Assembly: GCA_028686345.1 (NCBI GenBank) | Contig: JAQUCE010000033.1 | Span: 1-44,951, forward strand | Source: Kiritimatiellia bacterium | Lineage (GTDB): Bacteria > Verrucomicrobiota > Kiritimatiellia > RFP12 > UBA1067 | DNA length: 44,951 bases | Direction: 5' to 3' | Shown here: positions 16,866-25,285 of the stretch, piece after piece | Layout of the letters: every line of letters begins with the position of its first letter | Position numbering within the stretch: the first letter of the stretch is position 1 | Made by a program: the position numbers and the translations under genes | Notes under the pieces: generated by a model | Told to the model about the DNA's origin: nothing | The model's input: the letters and a program-made list of their open reading frames with translations, nothing else | The model's database searches: none

Positions 16866-19800
16866 TTATTCCCAATTCACTTGTACGTTTGATCCAGATT
16901 CGATTAAGGCGCGTAGGCCCTCAAGAACAGTGGCGAGTTTATCAAGCTGCGCGAGAGTTATGTGTCCGGCGGGTAGTGAGACAGAACGGATAACAACATC
17001 AGAGTTATCGTTATGAACGTTGTTATCTTGTTCCAAAGCTATCTTCTTAATCTCTGTTTCAATTCGCCTGATCTCCTGCGATACCGTATATTGATGGGTT
17101 AGTAATTGCCTCAAGCCTTCCAAATCTTTACCTGCCTTGAATATTAGCCCATCAAACTCGGCAGAAAACCGATTTTTATCGTCCAGCCCTAATCTATTCC
17201 ATTCAGGCATTGCCTGAATCCGTGTAATTTCATCCTGCGCAAACTTAGTCTGTTCCCCGGCGAAATCAACAACTGCCTTTTCAACAACACCCCCAAGCAC
17301 TTGATTGCGTGACTGAATTTCAGGCCTATGCTGCATAAAGCGCTCACTGGCGACATAATCAGCTAACTCCTCCCTGACAAATTGAGTTTCGCTAATAACA
17401 TTTCCAAGTATTCCGACAGATGGAAGCTGAGGAATCTCGGAAAGCAACTTCCGGGAGGTTCGAATTACTTCAGCAATGCCTTTATCAAAGGCCTCCTTCA
17501 CCTCTTTGGCCCAAATCAAGTCCTCATAGAGGGGGCAGGATTCTCCTCCGAGACGAACCGTGGCATCAGATGCATCGCCTTTAAGAAGTTCAGCGATGTT
17601 GTCCTGAACACTTTGCGCACGGTCACATCCCGATAGACTTAAAGATGAAAGCATGACCTCTAATGGTGCATAGGCTTTCTGAAAATCAGGGAAATAGAGC
17701 ATAACACACTTGCTTATATCCTCCTCAAGAGGCATCACCTGCTCAGCGGTTAATTCAAGTAAGCGGTCAGTTGCGCGAGTTAAAACATCAATATCCGGTG
17801 CACCGTCACGCAGCGCAACACCCACTTTATTGAAAGCATTGGTATTACGTAAAGCGTTGACAGCCACATCGCCACGAACAGTGATATCTTCGCCCCCGAC
17901 ACGCAGTTTGACCACTCCCGCCACAAGCATAGCCGCAATAAGATATCGAGTTGTATCCTTTGACCAACCGTATGGGGCATTGTAGAAGTCATCAAGCATG
18001 CGCCGTCCATCTACCTGACCATGCTGTTCCAGATAATCCTTGATGGAAACCATTGCTTTGTGCTCCGTACCAATCTTAGATGTCCCGCCGCTGGTCTTCA
18101 CAAGTCCCAGCGGATCGTTCCTGGATGAAACTCCGTTCAGTTTTTCAGTTTTAAGGAAACCTTCGGCAGTTCCTGTGTCGGCTGAAACTGCAGCCTCACC
18201 ATATTTACTGAACACTTGAATGGCAACACCTACGAGATGTTTTTTCAAAGCATCTTCAATTGTCGCGCCCAACTCTCCGACCGATCGAGGTTGTCCGTTA
18301 AATATCACAGAGCCAGAGATAATACCCTGACGGGTACAATTTGCAAGTTCACGCTCAAGGCTTTCGGCTCGCTGATTTTGGGCCCGCAGATACTGCTCAA
18401 CCTCCTTATCAACCGCCTTGTTGCGGTAATTCTTATGGATAGCACGGCAACGACAAATATCCATTACAAGAGCGTCAACCTGAGGATCCTTTTGAGCAAT
18501 AAGAAAAATTATCCGCTTTGATGCTGGCTGCTGAGACTCGATGAGGCGTTCGTGAATGCGTTTTTGGTGCTCACCGGGGGACGTGAATTCAACATGAGTT
18601 TGAATTGTATCTTTGTCACCCACAAGCGAAACAGGCATGGCTCCTGAATAAACTTTGAAACCTGTGGCAACTGGTCGGCTATCAAGCAGCTTAACCTGGG
18701 GCACAGGAGAGAACACTTCAGTACGCAGAATGTTACTGACTGTGCTTCGCAATTCCTGTGATCGGGGCATAATCTGCATACGCTCCCGCTCAATGTCCAC
18801 GACAGCTTCGCTCATAAACCGCAGACTGCCATCGACCTCGCTTAAGGGTACGGCTGAATCTGAAAGCATGGCTTCAACAGCTTTGATTACCTCGGCTGAG
18901 AGAGATGCAGCTTCAACTCCAGGATGCAGGCAGGCTGCAACATTTTCGCGACTGACGGGAAAGTCTTCCAGGATTTGAAGAACAGCAATGGCCTTGGCGG
19001 TTTTGCACTCTAAACTGGCAACTCCGAAAGTCTGGCTGGCACGGTCTACTCCATCCGTTACAAATGGGAAAGATCGATTCAGATCAGCATGCAAGGTATC
19101 GTAGAAGTCAGCAGCTGTTGCAAGAGTTCCAACCGTATTTTCGGCCAATGCTCCTGTGTTTCTCGCCGCATGGACTGGATCAATAAGCACATCTTGAATA
19201 ACCTTGATTGCGGATCTGAGCCCCACGCCGCCACGGGTCTTCGCCAACCGGGCAAGAAGCTGCAATAAGATGTCAAAGTGGTGAGGCAAAAAAGGATAAA
19301 ACCGGACAAATGAATGTTCATCCAGGGACGCATTGTAGAATTTCGTTCCTGTCAATGCTGTAGAATGTCGCAGTTGCTGCCCATGTGTTGAGAAGACTTG
19401 GCGGAGAGCTTCTTCACCTTTTTGGCTTTTACTTAATAACCGACTGTAACAGATCTCTTTGATGTCGTTTGCTTCAAGCACTACTGGTATAGGGAACCGG
19501 TCTTTAAGCTTAAAGAGCTTTGCGCTGTTCATGGCAGCACGAGGATCATCTTCAGTCAACGTCTGCTGAGCTGTGGCGATCAGCCAGACACGGCCTTTAC
19601 CCAGGCGTTTAAGGTTTTTGGCCAGTCCATCTAGATTCAGGATTAAATCATCCCGGCCAGAAATATACTGACCAACCTCGTCCAAAATAAAAATAATATT
19701 CGGCGTGTTACTGCGTCGCTCAATCAAATCAAGCATGTCTTTAACGCGCTCCTCCTCCATTATCTGCTCTTCCAGTCGAATCTCATTGAACGTTTTTACG

Positions 19801-20474
19801 TCAGGAAAGAAATCAGGATAGAATTCACAAGCAACCTTTGATGCCAGAGCTTTGGTGGCGAGAGGCTGGTTTTTAAGGGCATCCCAGCTCTTTCCGTTGG
19901 AGATCTCAACAATACGGGTTTTAAAGGCTTCCAGTTTCCCTTCTCGTTCCAGCAAAAATTCAAGGTATGCAACTTTAGAATCGCGGGAGTATCCAGCCCA
20001 CTGCATAACCTTAGCGTAGAGCACAGAGGAGATTTCGGTCATTGTGGCACCCGCAAGCATAGACCCCGCCAAATCAAGCATAATGACCGTGGCCGGGCAC
20101 TGTTTTGCCATTGTTGCCAACTGTGATTGCGACGCTTTTGATTTGAATTGATTCTTTAGCCAGAAACTGAAAGGCTGCCCATCGACTTTACGAGTTGGAT
20201 CGAGAGCGAATCCAAGATATTTTGTAAAAGAGCTTTTTCCTGAACCATAGAAACCTGACACCCACACGCCGATCTCAGGAGCGCCATTACCACCAAGCCC
20301 CTCGCCAAGTTGCGTTAGAAGATTAGAGAAATGCTCCTCAATACTCTCTGTAATTACATATTCAGTCACCTCCTGCTTCAAGCTATCGGAGCTATCCGAG
20401 GCGTAGGAGATAACCTTCTCGATATGTCTGTCTATCTGTTTGCTATTGTCGAACAGATTTTTGATGATCCTCAT
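16866..20474 (-). CDS. brxC: BREX P-loop ATPase BrxC
   Basis: A 1202-residue ATPase of the BrxC/PglY family. Walker A is GFYGSGKSS at 74-82 and Walker B-like IIFILDE is at 260-266. A long helical C-terminal half follows, with glutamate/lysine-rich segments. BrxC is an AAA+-like core component of BREX, needed for both methylation and phage blocking. The length is typical of the family (about 1200). It starts 9 bases after brxB and ends 3 bases before pglX, so translation of the three is tightly linked. Confidence 0.9.
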   Translation of the reverse strand: MRIIKNLFDNSKQIDRHIEKVISYASDSSDSLKQEVTEYVITESIEEHFSNLLTQLGEGLGGNGAPEIGVWVSGFYGSGKSSFTKYLGFALDPTRKVDGQPFSFWLKNQFKSKASQSQLATMAKQCPATVIMLDLAGSMLAGATMTEISSVLYAKVMQWAGYSRDSKVAYLEFLLEREGKLEAFKTRIVEISNGKSWDALKNQPLATKALASKVACEFYPDFFPDVKTFNEIRLEEQIMEEERVKDMLDLIERRSNTPNIIFILDEVGQYISGRDDLILNLDGLAKNLKRLGKGRVWLIATAQQTLTEDDPRAAMNSAKLFKLKDRFPIPVVLEANDIKEICYSRLLSKSQKGEEALRQVFSTHGQQLRHSTALTGTKFYNASLDEHSFVRFYPFLPHHFDILLQLLARLAKTRGGVGLRSAIKVIQDVLIDPVHAARNTGALAENTVGTLATAADFYDTLHADLNRSFPFVTDGVDRASQTFGVASLECKTAKAIAVLQILEDFPVSRENVAACLHPGVEAASLSAEVIKAVEAMLSDSAVPLSEVDGSLRFMSEAVVDIERERMQIMPRSQELRSTVSNILRTEVFSPVPQVKLLDSRPVATGFKVYSGAMPVSLVGDKDTIQTHVEFTSPGEHQKRIHERLIESQQPASKRIIFLIAQKDPQVDALVMDICRCRAIHKNYRNKAVDKEVEQYLRAQNQRAESLERELANCTRQGIISGSVIFNGQPRSVGELGATIEDALKKHLVGVAIQVFSKYGEAAVSADTGTAEGFLKTEKLNGVSSRNDPLGLVKTSGGTSKIGTEHKAMVSIKDYLEQHGQVDGRRMLDDFYNAPYGWSKDTTRYLIAAMLVAGVVKLRVGGEDITVRGDVAVNALRNTNAFNKVGVALRDGAPDIDVLTRATDRLLELTAEQVMPLEEDISKCVMLYFPDFQKAYAPLEVMLSSLSLSGCDRAQSVQDNIAELLKGDASDATVRLGGESCPLYEDLIWAKEVKEAFDKGIAEVIRTSRKLLSEIPQLPSVGILGNVISETQFVREELADYVASERFMQHRPEIQSRNQVLGGVVEKAVVDFAGEQTKFAQDEITRIQAMPEWNRLGLDDKNRFSAEFDGLIFKAGKDLEGLRQLLTHQYTVSQEIRRIETEIKKIALEQDNNVHNDNSDVVIRSVSLPAGHITLAQLDKLATVLEGLRALIESGSNVQVNWE

Positions 20475-20483
20475 GTGTGTTCC

Positions 20484-21056
20484 TCAGCCGATATGTGTTG
20501 AGCGATAATTACCATCTTCCGGGTAGAATCCTAAAAACTTCAAAGTCGTTTTGCCTGCTCTAATGCCCGGATAAAGTATTATGGTTGGAACAGTGAACTT
20601 GCCCTGTAAACGCTGTTCCAGACTTCCAACCCGCAAATAGGGGTGGAGCGCTTCGAGATCAGTGATAAACATAATCGTTTTTTCACAATCTTTTAGCGCA
20701 TGCAAAGCATCCTTGAGACAGCACTCGAGAGCATCTTCTGCCATCAATGCGTCAGCCAGCGTTTCGTTAATCGATTTAAAGTCAAGCGGGTCATCAGCTT
20801 CGCTAGTTAACCAGATATCGCGCAAACCATGGCTTTTCACGATTTTACGAACGGCATCGGCCATCGAAAAGGTCTCCACAGCCCAGCCGTCAAGTTTAAG
20901 CTTGGCAGCCCAAGGTTTCATTAGTCGTTTGACGGCTAACATATTCCTCGGTGCAAAAATCAAGTAATAGACAATATCATCACTGACGTGATTAAGCCGC
21001 CGTTTGTCACGCAAGCGCAGCCGTAGTTCATCAAAGCTCTGTTGTAGCGATTGCAT
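20484..21056 (-). CDS. brxB: BREX protein BrxB (DUF1788)
   Basis: A 190-residue BrxB/DUF1788 protein, a small conserved BREX component of unclear biochemical role. Recognisable parts are the N-terminal FDELRLRLR helix, the YYLIFAPRNML strand and a C-terminal LYPGIRAGKTTLKFLG motif. I chose ATG 21056 because GGAGGAGG lies 6 bases upstream; the frame is open for 8 more codons. The start lies inside the end of brxA (26-base overlap), a sign of coupled translation. Confidence 0.85.
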   Translation of the reverse strand: MQSLQQSFDELRLRLRDKRRLNHVSDDIVYYLIFAPRNMLAVKRLMKPWAAKLKLDGWAVETFSMADAVRKIVKSHGLRDIWLTSEADDPLDFKSINETLADALMAEDALECCLKDALHALKDCEKTIMFITDLEALHPYLRVGSLEQRLQGKFTVPTIILYPGIRAGKTTLKFLGFYPEDGNYRSTHIG

Positions 21057-21822
21057 GTATTGCCTCCTCCATGTGTTCATACTTCCAGGAAATAGTTACA
21101 ACATCAGCTGAATATTGGATAATCAGATGACCACTCCCTATTCGATCCAATTCATGACGCACATCCATAGCACTCAACCCAAACAACGCCCAATCTGGAT
21201 GTTCCAAAACAGCACGGTCACTCATGCCAGCAAAATGGAGATCATAGGCAAGACACAATGCAGTAAGAGGTTTTATATCAAATGACAAAAATTTTCTTTT
21301 CCCTGAGCGATCCTTAGACACCAATCCAAAATCACCAAGGCACGTCCCTAAATACCGAGCCATTCTTACAACAGTGGATTCCGACCATGGCGGTGCAATC
21401 CGTCCCAGATTTGTAGCCGTCTGAATGAAATCAAGAGCGTCCTGCTTTGTGATCTCATCTGATCCAGCCATCAAACGTCCCCAGTAAATCTCCGTTACGA
21501 AATCACGCAAGGCAACATGTCCGCGTGCTGCATGCAGGAAAAACAACTGTATCAGATTTCGCTCTGTTCCACCAAGTTCGATAAGACATTTCATCCAGCA
21601 GGCGGATCTGCCTTCATTAACCAAATACCTGACAGAAAAAATCCGCCCAACAATATCATTTACCCGCAAAGCCGTTGCACGCCCAATAACGCCATCACGA
21701 AGAACCTGATCTTTGAAATCTAACAAACTCATATCCGGTAACCAGCATCGAAGCAGAGCCATGGTTTCAGCAATTTGCCCCTGGCCTTTAGATAAATCGG
21801 CTGTGTAGCGCGTATTTATCAT
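21031..21822 (-). CDS. brxA: BREX protein BrxA (DUF1819)
   Basis: A 263-residue BrxA/DUF1819 protein. Family members are small helix-turn-helix DNA-binding proteins that contribute to BREX function. Visible here are the opening YTADLSKGQGQIAETMALL, a central helical region (YWGRLMAGSDEITKQDALDF) and a C-terminal domain containing GSGHLIIQYSADVVTISWKY. A GGGGGTG box precedes ATG 21822, which overlaps the brxE stop as ATGA. The 3' end overlaps brxB. Confidence 0.85.
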   Translation of the reverse strand: MINTRYTADLSKGQGQIAETMALLRCWLPDMSLLDFKDQVLRDGVIGRATALRVNDIVGRIFSVRYLVNEGRSACWMKCLIELGGTERNLIQLFFLHAARGHVALRDFVTEIYWGRLMAGSDEITKQDALDFIQTATNLGRIAPPWSESTVVRMARYLGTCLGDFGLVSKDRSGKRKFLSFDIKPLTALCLAYDLHFAGMSDRAVLEHPDWALFGLSAMDVRHELDRIGSGHLIIQYSADVVTISWKYEHMEEAIHAIATTEL

Positions 21823-22382
21823 TTAGGCACCCCCGTAAAATACGGAAGAACGATCTTTTTATTGGAAAAAGCATCATTATAGTGCTTCGCGATAACGCTA
21901 ATGACATCACCACCCATTAAACCTCCAACTGTTCCTACTTGCACTGGCCCCACAGAAGCATCAACAGCACTATCATGCATATTGTTAAGCTGTTTAATGG
22001 CTGTCTCAACACCATGAATGAGGGCAGTCCACTCTGCTGGATTTCCTGGCGGTAATGCATTATGGACGGCTTCTTCTAAACCCGCAGGTAAACGAAAGAG
22101 ATGGAACACATCTTTTTTCCCTATTCTTTCATCATGAAATCGCATAGCCGCAGCAGTCACAGAAGTTATAGCTGAAGCTAAAATTGTTCGAGGGAAATTA
22201 ATCTCGAGAAATCTAATTCCATATGGACTCAGAAACTGGCAGTCCCACCAGTTGGATTGATTTTTTTCTCCTAAGTACCCAACAAGCATGCGTAGCATAG
22301 CAAGTTGACAATGGATCTTAGTGTGCTTTTCTCCTGCAAAAAAAACCTCTGCATCGAGCCTTTTATTATTGCTTTCGCTCAA
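21819..22382 (-). CDS. brxE: BrxE-family protein
   Basis: A roughly 187-residue first gene of the operon. The block LRMLVGYLGEKNQSNWWDCQFLS, followed by a conserved HDERIG and HLFRLP (about residues 85-100), resembles BrxE, the component that opens type 6 BREX loci. The role of BrxE is unknown. The start is uncertain: the frame reaches TTG 22403, but GGGGGAG lies inside that extension and 8 bases before TTG 22382, which I prefer. It ends in an ATGA overlap with brxA. Its presence is the main reason for calling the locus type 6-like. Confidence 0.72.
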   Translation of the reverse strand: MSESNNKRLDAEVFFAGEKHTKIHCQLAMLRMLVGYLGEKNQSNWWDCQFLSPYGIRFLEINFPRTILASAITSVTAAAMRFHDERIGKKDVFHLFRLPAGLEEAVHNALPPGNPAEWTALIHGVETAIKQLNNMHDSAVDASVGPVQVGTVGGLMGGDVISVIAKHYNDAFSNKKIVLPYFTGVPK

Positions 22383-22635
22383 CTTGCTTACTCCCCCATT
22401 CAAAGTTTATGCTATTCACATCCATGCCTGCATTTCATATACCTTTATCATCTCTGATTGCATAATCAACAGCTGATTACCACAGGGATTGCCTAGAAGT
22501 TCTACAAAATAAAACAATATCGTAATATTACGTTAAAACACGGTTAAAAGGAACAGAAAAACACCAAAAGTAATTCATTCCTGAAGCTATCTTACCATAT
22601 TATCTGCATCTAAATATGGAATATCTTATATTAGC
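22383..22635. other. Leader region of the BREX-like operon
   Basis: A/T-rich, gene-free, and it should carry the operon promoter reading leftward. On the minus strand a weak TTGATT is followed after about 16 bases by a poor -10 (TAAAGG); I would not rely on it. No operator or riboswitch was recognised. Confidence 0.3.
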
Positions 22636-22636
22636 A

Positions 22637-23197
22637 TCACACACCCATCCTCCCCCGGTGCTTTCCCAACAATTTATGGTCTGGAAGGGAACGCACAGGC
22701 ATCTTGATTTTGCGCCCTTCAACCGCTAAAAAATGCTCTTTGGTTGAAAAGTCGATGTTCTTCTCTGCAACAATCTTCTCTATGGATTCGAACTCGGCAT
22801 TTTCCAATTGCTTTGACAGTTTTGAAGAGGGCTTCTTTGTCCCTTTGTAAATCTTCCACAAGAGCTCTTCGTGCTGTTGAATGTACTTGTATGCGCCCAA
22901 AAAGGCTTTGTAGCTGCCTAATGCCGCTGAATAAAATCCCTGCTTCCAATAACTTGAAGGTTCATGCCCACCGAAAATCCCAGATGCTTTTTTGCGTTGT
23001 TCAATAAGGACAAAACCATATAGCTGCGATATTATTTCCGGTGATTGTATTGACCATATATCAGAGTATTGAACAAAGGTCGTTGTCCGACTTTTCAAAA
23101 TCGAACCTAACATCTCCAAAGCACGCACGTAGGAGTGAGCCGTCCCACTCCCCTCCACACTATTCTCTCTGATATACCTGTAATACTCTTCGCGCAT
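22637..23197 (-). pseudogene. HNH endonuclease remnant, copy 2 (different internal deletion)
   Basis: Starts at ATG 23197, equivalent to copy 1. After the shared N-terminal ~110 residues it continues KPSSKLSKQLENAEFESIEK..., a charged linker absent from copy 1, then jumps to the common tail KEHFLAVEGRKIKMPVRSLP. The whole HNH nuclease domain is missing, including the half kept by copy 1. The two copies therefore retain complementary parts of one ancestral gene. It is open but very unlikely to encode an active nuclease. Confidence 0.7.
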
Positions 23198-23438
23198 ACA
23201 CAAACCTTTGGCTTGCGAGATTAAAATAATTTTAAAAATTAAAATAGTTTTGTTGGCGATCAATCCCTTTAACTCTGTGCCTCAGTGGCAAAGAAAACTA
23301 CCGATGTAACTGAGCAAATCAACACAACCTTTTTCGCCCCATCACCTCAAACCAATTCCAAACGAATTGATGTTCATGTAAATATGGCTCAATATCCCGG
23401 CTTTGTGTGAAATCACAGAATCATTAAATCATTTTTAA

Positions 23439-23691
23439 GTGCCAGCGTTACGATAAAGATACTCGAAATGTGTGTTCATGGCAATTACATTTACTAATTA
23501 TTTATAACCAAAGAGGTTTAAGTGAGAAATCCCTCGGGTGGAATGTGATTGTGGTGTGGGAGTGTGAAATCAAAGCGTCCGACCAAGTCATGCGGTCTGT
23601 AAAAGAAAGACTGGATCATCCGGACACAAGGCTGCTGGCCGCAGAGGAGCAAAGCGAGTACTCAGTGCGCGAGCGCGGGAGAAATGGATGA
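23439..23691 (+). pseudogene. vsr mismatch endonuclease remnant, copy 2
   Basis: Same degraded Vsr fragment as in repeat copy 1, with GWNVIVVWECEIK preserved and the catalytic region lost in the same way. Both copies share the same lesion, so vsr was already broken before the repeat was duplicated. Only a handful of substitutions separate the copies. Confidence 0.6.
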
Positions 23692-23983
23692 AAGGACTAA
23701 AATCGTTTCTGCCTAAGCTCTGTAAATAATACTCCGTTGTCACTTATACCGTAACTTCTCAAGTCTGTTTTGGAGCAGCCTTCCGTCTTCGCGCTTCGCA
23801 GCTACGCCGGACACGGAAAGGCTGAACAACAAACCTTAAGCAGCAGCCGTTTGTTGTTCACGCTTCAGCGTGCTACTATCATTCGATTTCTTGTTTTTTT
23901 TGCCCGCGAATCTCCGCGAATGGATAAGCTCCCTTTTAAAAATATGACTTGTAATTTAAAGCGCAATGTTCGTGGAGATTGCC

Positions 23984-24191
23984 ATTCCCTTCGGTCATTG
24001 CCGAACCTTCGGTTCAACCCTACTACGCTACGCTTCGTTTCGCGGGAGAAAAAAATTGGTTGCCTGCCTGTGCGTTGCACGCAGACAGGCGGCGAATAGC
24101 TGCTTTAGTTTGGACTTTACACTTGCCAAAAGTGCGGCATAGATGCAAACTATGAACCCTTGTTTATGAACAATAACGGAGAGAGTGACAA
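23984..24191. repeat. Repeat-rich spacer after direct repeat copy 2
   Basis: No gene. Positions 24057-24108 (TTGGTTGCCTGCCTGTGCGT and on) match 5982-6034 and, inverted, 5740-5776. The 3' end carries the ribosome binding site of the next gene. Confidence 0.5.
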
Positions 24192-24575
24192 ATGCGGTCA
24201 ATGGAGATCAAATGTACGGCTTGCGATACTGTGGCCGTGGTAAAGCCAGAGACAATCTATGAGGGGTTTAAGAAAATAGGCACGCAGTATCTCTGCCTTG
24301 CATGCGGGAAAATTTATCCCTCCCATGCGGAGACCCCTTTTCTGCAGGCCGCCGAACAACCGGCGATCTTCACGGATGATGATAAGCCCAAACCGATTTC
24401 AATTTTCACTGATGATGACAAACCCGAGCTGCTCTCGATTTTCAGCGATGATGAACGCCAAAAATGTTGCGGCTGGTGCGTACACTTTGTTGTTAGCCCC
24501 TTTGCCCAGCGCTGCGGTCTAACTAACTCGCACACCGAGGCCACCGATCTCTGCCTGCGGTTTGAGAAAAAATAA
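24192..24575 (+). CDS. Zinc-ribbon protein with FTDDD repeats
   Basis: A 127-residue soluble protein in three parts. The N-terminal zinc ribbon has C8-x2-C11 and C35-x2-C38. The middle holds three tandem copies of an acidic motif (IFTDDDKP, IFTDDDKP, IFSDDERQ). The C-terminal Cys-rich segment reads KCCGWCVHFV...QRCGLTN...DLCLRF. GGAGAG at 24179-24184 fixes ATG 24192. I know similar architectures from PVC bacteria but no function. The acidic repeats look like short linear binding motifs. It stands alone, next to the defence island and surrounded by repeats. Confidence 0.7.
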   Translation: MRSMEIKCTACDTVAVVKPETIYEGFKKIGTQYLCLACGKIYPSHAETPFLQAAEQPAIFTDDDKPKPISIFTDDDKPELLSIFSDDERQKCCGWCVHFVVSPFAQRCGLTNSHTEATDLCLRFEKK

Positions 24576-25185
24576 TTAATTGTTTCTTCAAAAAAGTTGT
24601 CTGCCGGGCCTTATTGCAGCTTGTTTCACAACCATCCACCGCATAGCGGCGGATATACCACGCAACCTGATGGCTCGAATGCCGCCCGCAGTTGCCCACG
24701 ACTTCCTGGCTTCGCGCCTACCGTGCGACCTGCAGGTTTCATCACAGTGGAAACGTGTAGGGTTGGCTCTCAGAGCCAAACAAAGATAATGAAATCCCAC
24801 GGCGCGCCTTTGGCGAACAATCGCCCGGCATCCGCTAATTGCTTCTGAGAAGCAACCCTACATCCCAGGGCGTGCCTTTCACATGCCTGTGGCAAAGTGC
24901 CGCTCATAGAGCGGCTACTACACTCTGGGGCGTGCCTTTCACATGCCTGTTGCAATATGCCGCTCGTAGAGCGGCTACTACACCGAACGACAACCCTTCA
25001 CTCCGCAGTGCTGCGCATGTGTAGTAGTCGCTCTGCCAGCGACATCGGTTGACGATGTTGTCCGATTGGAAATCGGAGCTACGTTGCCACCGCGCCAAAG
25101 AAAGGCGCGCCCTTTTCACTTTAGAACTTTAAAACTCTCGAACTTTAGAACTTCTCCACTCCGCGCCTTGCGCGGATTTCGCCCC
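24576..25185. repeat. Repeat-filled spacer
   Basis: No gene. Positions 24655-24746 are nearly identical to 44698-44788. Positions 24774-24914 match 134-270. A unit of about 60 bases containing GCGTGCCTTTCACATGCCTG is tandemly duplicated at 24869-24985. Positions 25060-25088 are a partial copy of the GTAGCTCCGG repeat. Positions 25110-25195 resemble 6028-6085 and run into the end of the small lipoprotein gene. Confidence 0.6.
24869..24985. repeat. Tandem duplication of a ~60-base unit
   Basis: Two adjacent copies of a unit beginning GGGCGTGCCTTTCACATGCC and ending in GAGCGGCTACTACAC. They differ at only a few positions, which suggests a fairly recent local duplication. The first copy belongs to the longer repeat also found at 134-270. 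Confidence 0.7.
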
Positions 25186-25281
25186 TTATCGCATATTCCC
25201 CATATCCGCATGGATGCAACCAGTTACAACCAAAATACAAAATAACACAATAACCATTGCCAATACAAAATTCCACTTCAT
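25186..25281 (-). CDS. 31-residue lipoprotein
   Basis: A tiny open frame with all the signs of a real gene. AAGGA lies 8 bases before ATG 25281, and it starts 4 bases after the stop of the TPR gene. The product has a Lys, a hydrophobic helix and a lipobox VVTGC, then only nine more residues (IHADMGNMR). It would be an entericidin-sized lipoprotein anchored in a membrane. Function unknown; as the last gene of the lptD-ABC run it may assist that machinery or be a leftover of a longer gene, since its end lies in a repeat. Confidence 0.6.
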   Translation of the reverse strand: MKWNFVLAMVIVLFCILVVTGCIHADMGNMR

Positions 25282-25285
25282 CGGT

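Larger units (their letters stand above)
22636..23983. repeat. Direct repeat copy 2 flanking the BREX-like operon
   Basis: About 1.35 kb, same orientation as 10152-11511. It carries a second HNH remnant (-) with a different internal deletion and a second vsr remnant (+). An insert of about 37 bases at 23781-23817 replaces the two bases found at the same place in copy 1; with its flanks it makes a perfect-looking hairpin (CAGCCTTCCGT against ACGGAAAGGCTG). Confidence 0.9.

Noticed and set aside
24869..24985. CRISPR array
   Set aside because: Only two adjacent copies of a ~60-base unit exist, with no spacers and no cas genes.
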